Shown here: in pieces, positions 1 through 10,903 of the stretch
Layout: every line of letters starts with the position of its first letter
How positions within the stretch are numbered: position 1 is the first letter of the stretch
Assembly: GCA_903813345.2 (NCBI GenBank)
Contig: CAIIXF020000001.1
Span: 19,859,915-19,923,914, forward strand
Length of the DNA stretch: 64,000 nucleotides
DNA from: Owenia fusiformis
Taxonomy: Eukaryota > Annelida > Polychaeta > Sabellida > Oweniidae
Reading direction: 5' to 3'
Translations under genes and position numbers: made by a program
Notes under the pieces: generated by a model
What the model was told of the DNA's origin: nothing
Seen by the model: the letters and a program-made list of their open reading frames with translations, nothing else
Databases searched by the model: none

Positions 1-447
1 TACATGCAAAGTTACATCAAGAATACTTGTTTTAAAAAGTGTAAACTTTGAAAATGTGACATGTAGGTCGGGGAGATTCCCCATGTTAAAAAATCATAAA
101 GAGTGAAATGTCTTTTCTTGTATTGGACAGATAATATTTTCTTTTACTGGACATATTTTAATGTGTATAAGTATCAGATACATAAGGAAAGGGTAATATG
201 AAAATTGAACAACTAAAACTGATGAATATTTAAGTTTAAGGGAACTTTCTATACCTGCAATGTTATCTGACCCGAATTAGCCATCTGGTGGTGAAACTGT
301 TAAAAACCAACCCACATCTGGCGTATTCTTATATTACTTGATTGAATGCCAATTTTTGTAAAAATGATCAATCCTAATCCAAGAGTGGTGCGCTAACTAG
401 ATGTGCCATGGTTACGAGAACTTGTTGCAATCAGAATGAATACTTAC

Positions 448-2276
448 CCAATGTTTGAAGGAGAATGTTCTCATTGATGACAAGCTCCTGGGCCTGATCC
501 AAATATGCCTAAACAGAAATGTAAACATATTCTAATATAAACCAGGGAAACCAATAATACATAACTAGGATAACTTTAATTTCAATTATCTGCACATATT
601 AAAGGTGTGTAAAAGCACAGGAGGCGGCTTGTATATTTTTTGGGGTATCCAAAACAATGATAAACCAAACATTATCCAATTGGTTTTAAAGGAAAAACTT
701 TTAACTTGTATTCTCTCTTTATCAAAACCCATAGAACTCCTTTTTCTAGGATGTGTACCTTCCATAAAATTTGGTTTTATCTGAAGTGTAGCTATTGATT
801 ACAGTACACAACTTCATGTACTTTGATATCCCAGAATCTCTGAACGTACATGTATATTCAATGAGCCAATTTCTTGTATTGTAATATCACTGGTGTATTA
901 TTAATACATAACAAAATCTGGGCTTCTCAGTTGGTGCAAATGTCTAAGAGATCATACCTCACTCTTTGTGTCCAGGGGTGGGCCTTCCCTGTGTAGGCAT
1001 ATATGGGCCACTCTGATAACATGCTCTAGCTTTCTAGGCTGTTCCTCTACTTTAGCACCCAGAAAAATAGCAGCAGTTGCAATTTGCTGAAATAAACAAA
1101 ATCAATATGGGATGGAATATATTATCACTTGTACATATCTTAGAATAATATTATGTTAATCCAAGGTAGTGTAATTTGAATACCTATTTTGTGAGTAGAA
1201 TTGTATTCGAGCTAGATTTAGAATTTAGAATCAAAAGTAATACTTACATTTCGGTGAAATTTAGCGAAGGAATGGAACATATAAAACCTGTGCATATACA
1301 CAATTGATGTATTGATGACCAGTTGCTGTCTGAATAAGAAGTCAAGGAAAATGCCACATGAGTAAAACATCAATTTACATGTCAGATAGTTTTTTCTAAT
1401 TACAAGTCCAACAATACACAACTTATATTATCTTCCCAAAGGTAAAACCGTATGTGTCAGTGTATGTACAGCTTTACATGAAAAATATAATAAATCTTCT
1501 TCGGAATTTGTATGAAAAAAACAGAAACATAAAATCAATAAGTCGTACAATCCCACAAGTGATGTAAATTGCAGGTGAAAAGAAGCAAGAGTTCAATTTA
1601 CAGCTACAGCTCAGAGAACAGCAATTGTTTCAGGCCAAATAGGTAAGAAGTCACCATGCCTTCTAAGACATAATCTAAGGTCATGGAGTACATTTATAAA
1701 GTCAGTTCATTAACAAATATCTCTTTTTGCTTATAAATGGAATATAGCAACCAATATTGGGGAGCAGACTTCAAACTGAATAAGAATGTGATGTATTAAA
1801 TGTTAATGTTCCTCAACAATTTGAAGAAAAAATACAATGTCCAATGGAAGATCATATGTATTTCAATTCATGGTATAATGTGAAACTGAGTGGACGTGTT
1901 TTCAGCCGACTGCCTATTTCAGGGATATCTGGAAAAATACACACGCGAATCCGACGAAGGACATACCAAATGAATCTTGAAACATAGAGGATTATTAAAG
2001 TCTGTATTTGGAAGGCTTAACATACCGACAACACATAGAAATAGACGGTTATAAAAGGTAAGAACAAAGACGTAGAAAAATGGCGTCGAAAATGTTACCC
2101 AACTTTGAGATTAGATTTGTAAAAATAGGATACACTTGTAATCTCTGGCCCATATCCTGAATAAAGTTTGCTGCCTGTTGTCTATATGACAACTCTTTGT
2201 CTGCGTCTATACCGGCTTTTCGGCTGGGGGTATTGATGAGTTGTTGCTTGGTGAAGATCCATCGTTCCCCCGCCAT
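448..2276 (-). CDS. CCNT: Cyclin T (P-TEFb cyclin subunit), 5' part, four exons
   Basis: Cyclin T pairs with CDK9 to form P-TEFb, which phosphorylates the RNA polymerase II C-terminal domain to release paused polymerase in the nucleus. Exons read 2276-2134, 1329-1248, 1086-958 and 508-448, with GT-AG junctions and phases that agree. Together they give about 138 residues: the start of the first cyclin fold. Hallmarks are [32 protein letters not shown] and [18 protein letters not shown], nearly identical to animal cyclin T1/T2. The start at 2276 (MAGERWIFT) was chosen because vertebrate proteins begin at the same point relative to the PSR-GD-DKELSY block; an upstream in-frame ATG at 2357 has no such support. 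The rest of the gene, including the second cyclin fold, lies left of the window. Transcription is divergent from KANSL2. The T versus K cyclin assignment is firm; animals outside vertebrates usually have one CCNT gene, so no number is given. Confidence 0.93.
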
Positions 2277-3697
2277 TCGCAGTACGTAGACGAACAGACT
2301 ATGAGTCACGTTTGACCTACTTAATACCGCTTTGTAATTTGATTGGTTTATGATCAATTTATATAATTATAATTTACTTATTTAGACATTATATTTGTAT
2401 TTTTGATAATAATTATTGCATAAGAGCATTTAAGAAGGCATTTAAATTGTATTTTGTAATTTATTCTCTTCTTTCTAATAAAACGAAAGTGAATTTCCTT
2501 CAGTCACTTCCTCAAAGTAGGTCAATAACGACGTTATTATTGCAGGCACTTGTTCCAGAGGACCGGCTCCCAAAACACCACGTTTCTCTTTATATCTGGG
2601 TAAGTTAGCATAGATTTATATCAAAGTATATAGAATAGAACACTCTCATTCGTACTGTATGATATATAAATGCAATTAAACTACATAAAGTGTAGAAGAA
2701 GCGGTGCAAAAAACTGTCAACAAGTCAAGTTTTGAGAACAAGTGGCGCTATCTAGCCAAAAATCACTGAACTGTACTTTCAATTTAGATATTTTGCTACC
2801 CTTTGCATTCGTTTGACTTCACTTCTTAAAAGAGAGCTCCGTCTTCACTCTTTCAAACTAAAATAAACCTGTGAACTCACCGCGCCAATCAGTGTTCGTC
2901 GGCCAAATTTGACCGACGTTCTATATATGGTCATTCCTTCTGACGTCATCGTCGAGCCCAGAATTGACCAATGACATGCGCATATTTAATTAGAACGCAT
3001 TTGGCGTATGTTTCTTTGAGCTCGCTGATTGGTGGTCAGCGCGTAGGTCAAAATTGATTTATTACCCAAACTGTCACCGCGTCGTGGGGCGGGGCTACTA
3101 AACTGTAATATGGTCTCTACTAGGCAGAGTGTAGTTTAACTAGACTCTGCACGCAGGGTAATATTTTGCTAGATTGAATTCCAAATATCGCACATGGTTG
3201 CACAGAAATATCATTATCTGTAGAACTGCAGGAAGAAAGACTGTTGAATAAATTTTCACATTGTCATGTGTTAGCATGACGTTTGTTTACAGTTTGAAAC
3301 ATTTGTGTACATAAGAGGAGGGAAAGCCCCAGAGTTTAAAGATGACAGACATAATTACGTCTCTGGCTTACCACCTTCGTTCATTCGAATTTTCGTCGGC
3401 TAGTTATCAAATACTACACTTGGATGGGATGTTTTAATTGATATAGGCATATTCCGTACAAGTTTCTTTATCTTGATGTGAATTGAGAAGCTATGATATT
3501 GGTTAACACGCCAGAAATGAAAGCGTATTTTGAAACCGCCATTGATGACATCATTTGTTTGTCAACTTTTGACCAATCAGAGAAGTATGTCATCTCAATA
3601 CAAGTTTACAAATATCATCTTTGAACTCTGGTGTTATTCCCCCTCTGAGGCTACACCATGCCTTGTTTTATCTATAGTTGTGATGCAATATTTTCAG
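2277..3697. promoter_or_regulatory. Divergent promoter and 5'-untranslated region between cyclin T and KANSL2
   Basis: About 1.4 kb separates the two divergent coding starts. A core at 2880-3100 is much richer in GC and CpG than its surroundings and holds CCAAT boxes (2885-2889, 2968-2972 and inverted ATTGG at 3028-3032), a perfect palindromic CRE, TGACGTCA (2941-2948), and a GC box (GGGGCGGGGC, 3086-3095). No TATA box is obvious, as expected for housekeeping genes. The KANSL2 start codon follows a 3' splice site (AG at 3696-3697), so a noncoding first exon is expected upstream; its donor was not identified. The core lies inside a transposable-element copy, described separately. Use as a promoter is inferred from position and motifs. 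Confidence 0.6.
2797..3160. mobile_element. Long copy (364 bp) of a DNA element with 9-bp target duplications
   Basis: The ends TACCCTTTGC and GCAGGGTA are imperfect inverted repeats. They are flanked by identical 9-bp direct repeats, ATATTTTGC, at 2788-2796 and 3161-3169. About 75 bp at the left end and 35 bp at the right end match two short copies in the orotate phosphoribosyltransferase gene (14604-14686 and 15460-15539), which are internally deleted versions. The interior of this copy carries the CCAAT, CRE and GC-box cluster between cyclin T and KANSL2. A 9-bp duplication points to Mutator-like or Merlin-like elements, but no transposase is present, so the superfamily is unassigned. Confidence 0.8.
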
Positions 3698-3716
3698 GTG
3701 ATCAATCAGCTTCAGG

Positions 3717-6700
3717 ATGTACAAGAGCAAACAGCAGATAATAAGGCGACCAAAGGCACCAATTGAAGGCCTATTCTGCAACTACTCCCACAGAATATGT
3801 ATGCAGAACAGAATTGATGGATTTGATTATTGTATCAAGCATATTCTCGAAGATAAAGATGCTCCCTACAAACAATGCAGTTACATGTCTAATAAGAATG
3901 GAAAAAGGTGCCACAATGCTGCACCTAAATCAGATAGAAAAGATGGGTATGTTATTGTTAAGCTTCTTAAGGTCTCATGGAAGTTAACAGGAAATGACAA
4001 AACAGGAAGTGACAATTTTTTGGGCATTTTTAGACATTTTTTGAACAAAGATAACAGAGTTCTGGTTTGACCTCCAGTCAATTTAACTGTTTCCACATAT
4101 CATCTACATGACCAGGATCACAATGTGCATGGTCAGAATGACCCTAAACATGATGAAATAACCTTTTTAGTCCCTTGAAAGTGTGACTGAAAAAAAGCTA
4201 AAAGTATGAGCTAGGGAAGGTCACTGAACAGAATCTTTTGAATTTTTCAGAAAATGTGCCCAATATAATGCTCTAACTGATACAATCTTTGAAGTTTTAG
4301 AAAATTGTCGTAAACAAAAATGGTGGTCATAAAAAGGAAAATAGATCGCTTTTCAAATCAGTTTTTTCATTTTTTTTCTCTTTCTATGAATGATATCAAA
4401 TTTTCAAAGATTGTACCATTTAGAGCAATATATTGGGCACATTTTCTGAAAAATTCAAAAGATTCTGTTCAGTGACCTTTCCTACCTCCTTCTTTTAGCT
4501 ATTTTTCAGTCACATTTTCATAGGGCTGAAAAGGTTATTTCATGATATTTAGGGTCATTCTGACCATAAACATTGTGATCCTGGACCTGTAAATGGTATC
4601 TGGAACTAGTTGAATTGACTGGAGGTCAAAAGTGAACTCCGTTATCTTTGTTCAAAAAATGTCTAAAAATGCCAAAAAAATTGTCACTTCCTGTTTTGTC
4701 ATTTCCTGTTAACTTCCATGAGACCTTAAACATACCTGGGATTAACATACAAAGGCTCTGAAGGCAACTGAAGTACTGGCATTCTGAGTATCTTGTATGA
4801 CTGCTATATAGCAATCACCCAATGGATGGACTAACTTAATATAAAGTATGAAGTACTAGGAAAACGAGACCATGGTGCATAACAGAATCTAATGATAGAA
4901 CACTAGGGATACCACAAAATAAGTGTTTCAGTGGACCCTTTGATGAGTTGCTATCCTTTCAGTCAGAGACGTATGTGTCTCTGTTTCAGTATATTCATCC
5001 AAGTACTTATCTAATGCCATTTCGCATGATATGATAGCAATCAGTCCACATCTTTAATAACCAAATATTGAGAAATAAAACCAACAGGTCTAATGGTTTC
5101 TATTTGTTTGCAGCTTGCACTTAAAAAGTTCCATACACATGATACACAAACAACCTGCATTGTTTCCTGTTTTTCAAGCTACATGTAATATTAACGTGAC
5201 TTTTATGATACTGATTTCCAGGTATTGTATAGAACACGCCAAGAAAACTGCGATATTACGACAGCAAGCTGCTAGAAAGCATAAACCTAGAGAAACTCCC
5301 GAGAGCTTATTGGAAGAGCTAGAACATCATAATGGATCTAACCCTAGCAGTAATCCAGAGTTACGGAGACCTCGTTCAGTTGATACAATGGCCAGTCGCA
5401 TTCTAGGTATCTTAAGGGGTAATCTTCTACTTTGGTTTTTCTTTGCTTATGAACTGCTAGACTTAGATGTCACATGTCTTAGATGTCACGTGTCATGTCT
5501 GTGGTCTTCTATCTGTCATGTTTTGCCTTAAAAGAAGCAGACGGTTAGAAGAGTAAAATATTGGAAGCAAAAGATGTCTCCTACTGTACTTCTAATTAAT
5601 TTTGCACCTTTAATTTGGCAAAAGACCCCAATTTCACCAGTTCAATTGGAATTGTCGGTTTTTTCGTTCAGTGTATATCCAATCCAGTTTTGAAGACATT
5701 CAAAAATGTCAGTCTCCACCAGTAAATTATATCACAAAATTTTAAAATGTTTATTTGTTTTGTACTTGAATATTCAAAAATCGACACTCTGCTCATGAAA
5801 TCATTTCAGTTAGCGGTATTACCAATTTTGAAAATTAAAAAAAAATTCTTGTAATCAAAATTATCTTGCTGATATAATTTATTAGAAAATCTAAATTTAT
5901 TTTACAGACTATGCAAGCTCTGGAGAATCAGATACAGAGACGTGTTTGGTTGACCAGGCATGGAGAGGTGATGGAGACAGTGATGCTGAGAGTATAGACA
6001 GTGAACAAGAAGATATTCTAAAGTGAGTACCTCAGGGTTATTTTTTAAAAAGGTTTCAGAACAGTATATAGTAGGCCACATATACTTTCATTTTAGATTT
6101 CATTTCCCAAAATTGGTGCAAAGTTTTAATCAAACTCATTGTAAATGATTAACATCATAAATTATCATTTCAATATTTCATCAAAATATTTTGATAAAAA
6201 AAATGTTCAAATAATTTTTGGATGTATTTTTACCTTCTTAGTATTCTACCAGGGCAAGTAAATATCCACTAAACTGAGAAAAATATTACCTACAGGTATA
6301 TCATGAAAATTGCTTCACATTTTCAATATGCTGAACTACCTCAGTTAAACAATCTGGCCCGTTTCCAGTGTTTGCCAAGGTGGGGTTCACTAATCACTTT
6401 TCAGAAAAATATATTTTTTACTTACTTATACCAAATACCTCACAAATTTATTTCTTCTGTTTCAGGCATGCTGGTATTTATACTGCAGAGGAGGTTGCAT
6501 TGATTACAAGAGACAAACTGATTCGTTTACAGTCCCTCTATATTGACCAGTTCAAACGTCTTCAGCATGTCATGAGAGAAAAAAGGAGAAAATGTTTACG
6601 GGGAATGCGAATAGAAAGAGATCGTATTAGTAAGTTAAGTTGATCATGTTTGTGGACAATAATTAGGGGAAAATTGATTTTATGTGAAGTCATGGTGTTG

Positions 6701-9700
6701 AAGAAAAAATAGGTTGAGAGGCTTACAAACAAAAAATACACAGAATTAGAATAGGGGATTTTGTAAGGTGTAGATAAAATTAACACAAATCCATTTTCAT
6801 GTCACCGTCACTTTTTTGTGGTAGCACTTGATGTTTGGCAGTTAGTGTTCAGCATTTGGCGTTTGTAACAAATGGCTGATGGTGACATTTTGCATGTGAA
6901 TACCTTGTTCATTCATTGCATGCAATCTACTTTAAACACTTTTGATAATGAGGAATGATGGCCTAAATATGAATCAAACATACACTGTGTCGACTTGTTA
7001 TTCCAGGCTCTGTTCATTCAAGTAAGGATGACCCCAATCAGAGAGACAAATACAATAAACTAATGGCAATGAAAAAGTACCACAAAAGACATGGTAGAGT
7101 AAGTACACAGGGCCTTTATTAATTATTATCTCAAACAGGAAAATAAATAAGCTAACAACCAATGTCAAAAACTGTATGTGAAATTTGGAGCATATTTTGG
7201 TAGGTTCTAAAGCAAGACCAATTCATATGCCCACCTCGTGAAAAAAGCCAGTCTTCTGAAAAAAGGCAAATGTATGAGCCAGGACCAATTGTGTAACTTA
7301 CAAGCATAAAACCCATTATTTATATCCTTGTCCCTTGGTTGCTATATTGTGATCAGTTTGCCATATGAATGGTCTTGCATTCACTTAATTTGTCTATGTA
7401 TTTCCAGGCAAACCATTTGATGAATTGATTTCAAATTTTCAGGAATGATTCTTTGTTTGAAAATCTCAAATGGAGCAGTTTTTGGGCATTCTGGGTATTG
7501 TTAAGGTGGTTATTTTGGATTTTTTTATCCTAAATTCTTGCCTGTAAAGTCTTGTCTGCATGTTTCAAACCTAACTCTTTAAATTTTAAGGGATGTTTGT
7601 TGGTATGAAAGTTTAGAACTGGTCATTTTGGGTGAATGTTAAGGAGAACTTTCTGTCCTTAAAACTCTCTATTCAAGGGTGCGATACTGTTCACTCTGTG
7701 TCTTGTTTCTAAATATATTAATACCATTTTAGGAAGCTTTGCTGCATCGCCAGTCTAAACAAAGACGCATGGCAGAAGGTGCTAACTACAAACATCCGTC
7801 CTATTCTAAGTGTATACACATGACAGATGGTATCAAGTGTTTACAGAGGGTTGTGCCACTTTCTAAATTTTGCCAACAACGTATCCTTTTGAAAATGGAG
7901 CACAGTAGTTGTTCTACCACAATTTGTCGGTTGATGAGATCATTGTGTTTGTTTTAAGAAGCCTCTCAACCAAGTGCATTACTCTTCAATCAGGCTTTTC
8001 GAATATGAATTGTTTTAACAGCATGGAACTTTTTCAGGTTCCCAGACATTTATCCCCTTATTTGTAAAAATGTAAAACCACTAGAAAAATGAGGAAAATA
8101 AAGAAAAATGTCACTTCTCAGATCAGGTTAAACTGGGAACATTTTCAAGGATAGAATTATTGTTCAAATGCATTGAATGAAAAATACTTTGAATGAAGTT
8201 ATCTGCTAAGATGCTAAGGAAAACCAACAAAAATTCGGGGTATTTTAAATGAGTTATCTAAAGATGTTTTGGCAAAAATATTATCAGAATTTAGAAATTG
8301 CTAAGGAAAACCAACAAAAATTCAGGGTATTTTAAATGAGTTATCTAAAGATGTTTTGGCAAAAATATTATCAGAATTTAGAAATTGCTAAGGAAAACCA
8401 ACAAAAATTCAGGGTATTTTAAATGAGTTATCTAAAGATGTTTTGGCAAAAATATTATCAGAATTTAGAAATTGCTAAGGAAAACCAACAAAAATTCAGG
8501 GTATTTTAAATGAGTTATCTAAAGATGTTTTGTCAAAAATATTATCAGAATTTAGAAATTGCTAAGGAAAACCAACAAAAATTCAGGGTATTTTAAATGA
8601 GTTATCTAAAGATGTTTTGGCAAAAATATTATCAGAATTTAGAAATTGCTTCCTTAACTAGGCCAGATATTTTGGAAGACCCCCATCAGGTGTTATTCCA
8701 AGCATGTGGATATGGTCAGATGACCTGTGCTAAGCCTGTGGCATCATGTGGAGAGGAGCAGCCACGTTGTATGCTCCACGTCCCTCTACAAGAGTACAGG
8801 TCAAGACTGCCAATTAAAGATGAAGAGCCTGATATGGTAAGAATACTATTGAGTATTTTGCATCTTATTTTCAAATAAGGCCTCTTTTAGAGAAAATTGG
8901 CAATAAAGAGGTTGACTCAAATTTTGAAAAATGAACCCAGGAGTCCTTCTTGTTTACTTTTAGGTCTAGCCTGATATTCTGAGTATTCTCATTTGTTTGA
9001 TAAAACTTAGACTATGAGTAATTCGCGAAGAAAATACAATTATTATCCTGATATCGGCCATCCTAATCAAAACATTTGTCTACTTCATCAGTTTCTTATT
9101 CCATTTCGATGAATTCCTGTTGAATGAAGTATTATTTTTCAAAACTCATACCCAAGGAACTTTTCTTGTGAAATAATAATTCGGCCCCTCAAAAAACCTG
9201 CACCTGTATGTATTTGTGTGACTTTCAGTTGGATGATGTTAAAGACATGATGCTCCAGCAAATAGATGTTGTAACTGAAGACAATAAACCAATATTTGAA
9301 GACCAAGATGATGAACCTCTCTCTCACCTCCTGAACCTGGATAGGCATGACCTTATGAACTCTAGTCAAGTGGTGAGTAGATTAAAAAACCGCACTAAGA
9401 GATATTACCTCTCATGCATACCACTTTAATTTCAACAGATACAAACATTTTATTGTTTGAATGCATGTCCATTTGTTCCTAAGTGATATGATCAACAACT
9501 ATATTTTACCAATAAGCGATGATGATGGCACTAATCATAAACTTTTATAAAACAGTACATCTTTTCTTTAAAATAAGCTATGTTACAAAGGAAAGTATTG
9601 TTCCCCTGTTCATATTTTATTTCTTATGTTTTTAACACAGTTTATTTTTCTTTCAGGCAAACCTGCCTGATATTCCAGTCTCAATGAACATAGGCCAACA

Positions 9701-9767
9701 ATCTCTTCCTGCAAATAACTCTACCAATTCCTCTGGACAGACATTTGAGAGACAGATATCTCACTGA
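3717..9767 (+). CDS. KANSL2: KAT8 regulatory NSL complex subunit 2
   Basis: KANSL2 is a nuclear scaffold subunit of the NSL complex, which acetylates histone H4 through KAT8/MOF. Coding exons: 3717-3946, 5222-5406, 5908-6022, 6466-6629, 7007-7098, 7733-7880, 8667-8836, 9229-9372 and 9657-9767. All junctions are GT-AG and in phase, giving 452 residues (human about 490). Two zinc-type Cys/His clusters are visible: C21, C28, C39, H42 with C54, C65, C79, H82; and C289, C298, C309, H312 with C325, C332, C346, H349. These match the paired C3H zf-C3Hc3H domains of the family. Between them lies the near-invariant [20 protein letters not shown] helix. The acidic [13 protein letters not shown] stretch also matches vertebrate KANSL2. 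The start follows a 3' splice site at 3697. Introns carry a TTAA foldback element and an 87-bp tandem repeat. Separation from the related INO80D is clear from the central helix. Confidence 0.95.
3967..4729. mobile_element. TTAA-flanked foldback element in a KANSL2 intron
   Basis: The sequence from 3971 to 4725 is one long imperfect inverted repeat. The left arm begins GGTCTCATGGAAGTTAACAG and the right arm ends with its complement. Pairing continues to a centre near 4345, for example the ATATTGGGCAC block near 4430 pairs with 4257-4268. The unit is flanked on both sides by TTAA (3967-3970 and 4726-4729), the target duplication typical of piggyBac-like and Kolobok elements. There is no coding capacity. 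It sits in the intron after the first coding exon. Confidence 0.8.
8214..8650. repeat. 87-bp tandem repeat, five copies, ending at a KANSL2 splice acceptor
   Basis: The motif CTAAGGAAAACCAACAAAAA recurs at 8214, 8301, 8388, 8475 and 8562, an exact 87-bp period. Copies are almost identical; one has GTCAAA in place of GGCAAA, and the first has CGGGG for CAGGG. The last copy stops at about 8650, only 16 bp before the acceptor AG at 8665-8666 of the exon starting 8667. There are no variable spacers, so it is a minisatellite and not a CRISPR array. Near-identity suggests recent expansion. Confidence 0.93.
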
Positions 9768-10264
9768 TTCTAACTTGTAGTCCAATGGCTGAAACCTGTC
9801 CATGTTGTTAGTCACAATTCTAACACGTCTTTGACTGTTAAGAAGGCAAATTCTCTTTGAGCCATTTAGAATATTTCTCATTGATTACTCTAGTCTAACA
9901 AGGACATTTCTGTATATTTCAAGTGGCGACTGCATAAAATGTCATTTAACTTCAGGCTAGAGTAAGTTATTTCTGTTGTTTCTGATTCCTGCATGCACAT
10001 TCTGCTAGTATTTTTGATATATATGCCACCCACATTGACAAAAATTAAAATGATTTTTTTGATACTATAAAGCTCACAATTAGTATAGTGGTGTATTTAT
10101 CTGGACATTGTTTTTATATATTATCAAAAATTAAATGCCACAACCGGTCATCAATTTGAAAAATGGCAAGAAACAGAGCAGATAGTTAACTTATTCTGGC
10201 CTTATTTGTTTGTGTTTGAACAATCATTCTGCAAAAGTGAAAGTTGAAAATTATGAATTTTTGA

Positions 10265-10270
10265 AATAAA
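10265..10270 (+). promoter_or_regulatory. Candidate polyadenylation signal of KANSL2
   Basis: AATAAA lies about 500 bp after the KANSL2 stop codon. The 3'-untranslated region would be 9768 to about 10290, AT-rich and without coding features. The gene is tail-to-tail with the minus-strand gene ending at 10904. Confidence 0.5.
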
Positions 10271-10903
10271 ATATTAAAAACAAGATTTGTATTAGAAGTT
10301 TAGTGTTATATTTTCTGAATTTGATCTTACATAGAAATTCATCATTCCCTCAAAACCAGCTAGATTTACTATAACATCATGGAAAATATCAAAACCTTTG
10401 TTATGGTATGGCTTGTTAAATACAGGGTATAACTTAACCCATTTTTGAAATGTACAAAATATAAAACATTTGCAGTTGTTCATCTAGTTCTTCGTCAAAA
10501 TTGCACAAAAACCTTATTTGCACTTTTCAAAATATTTTGGTTGGTTAATTTTGATTTTGGTTGATGCTGCATGGTGAACCCATGTGATGCTCTACATAAC
10601 CAGCCACATCAATTTATATCCCATTGTCTCTCAGGGGAGAAGCACATAAGCCAATAATATATATCAAAACAGTCATCTCACATGCTTTTAAGCAAAGTAG
10701 GCACTTTCAAAACCCATTTCACCTACTTTAAAATGAGAAAAATTGACTTAGTTTGTCCCAACTTTGGGAAAATGGGAATTTTGCACTCACCAAAAAATCC
10801 CATACTAATGTTTAATATGAAGATGAGGTGCACAGAATGTTTTCGTATGAGACGGTCCTTATTGATACTTCAGATTAACATTGTTCAAACTGGTGACATG
10901 ATA
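10271..10903. other. Convergent intergenic spacer
   Basis: AT-rich sequence between two converging genes. It also holds the 3'-untranslated region of the minus-strand phosphoribosyltransferase. I looked here for an orotidylate decarboxylase domain downstream of that gene and found none. Confidence 0.6.

Noticed and set aside
1-447. Next cyclin T exon
   Set aside because: No sequence resembling the second cyclin fold or its HPH region on the minus strand; the intron appears to leave the window.
5115-5531. 138-codon plus-strand frame starting at 5115
   Set aside because: It contains KANSL2 exon 5222-5406 but extends into introns on both sides; only the exon is coding.
8214-8650. Regular direct repeats resembling a CRISPR array
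   Set aside because: There are no unique spacers; whole 87-bp units are duplicated inside a eukaryotic intron.
9768-10903. Orotidylate decarboxylase exons completing a fused UMP synthase
   Set aside because: No DxKxxD-type motif or other decarboxylase similarity on the minus strand; the region holds the KANSL2 3' end.
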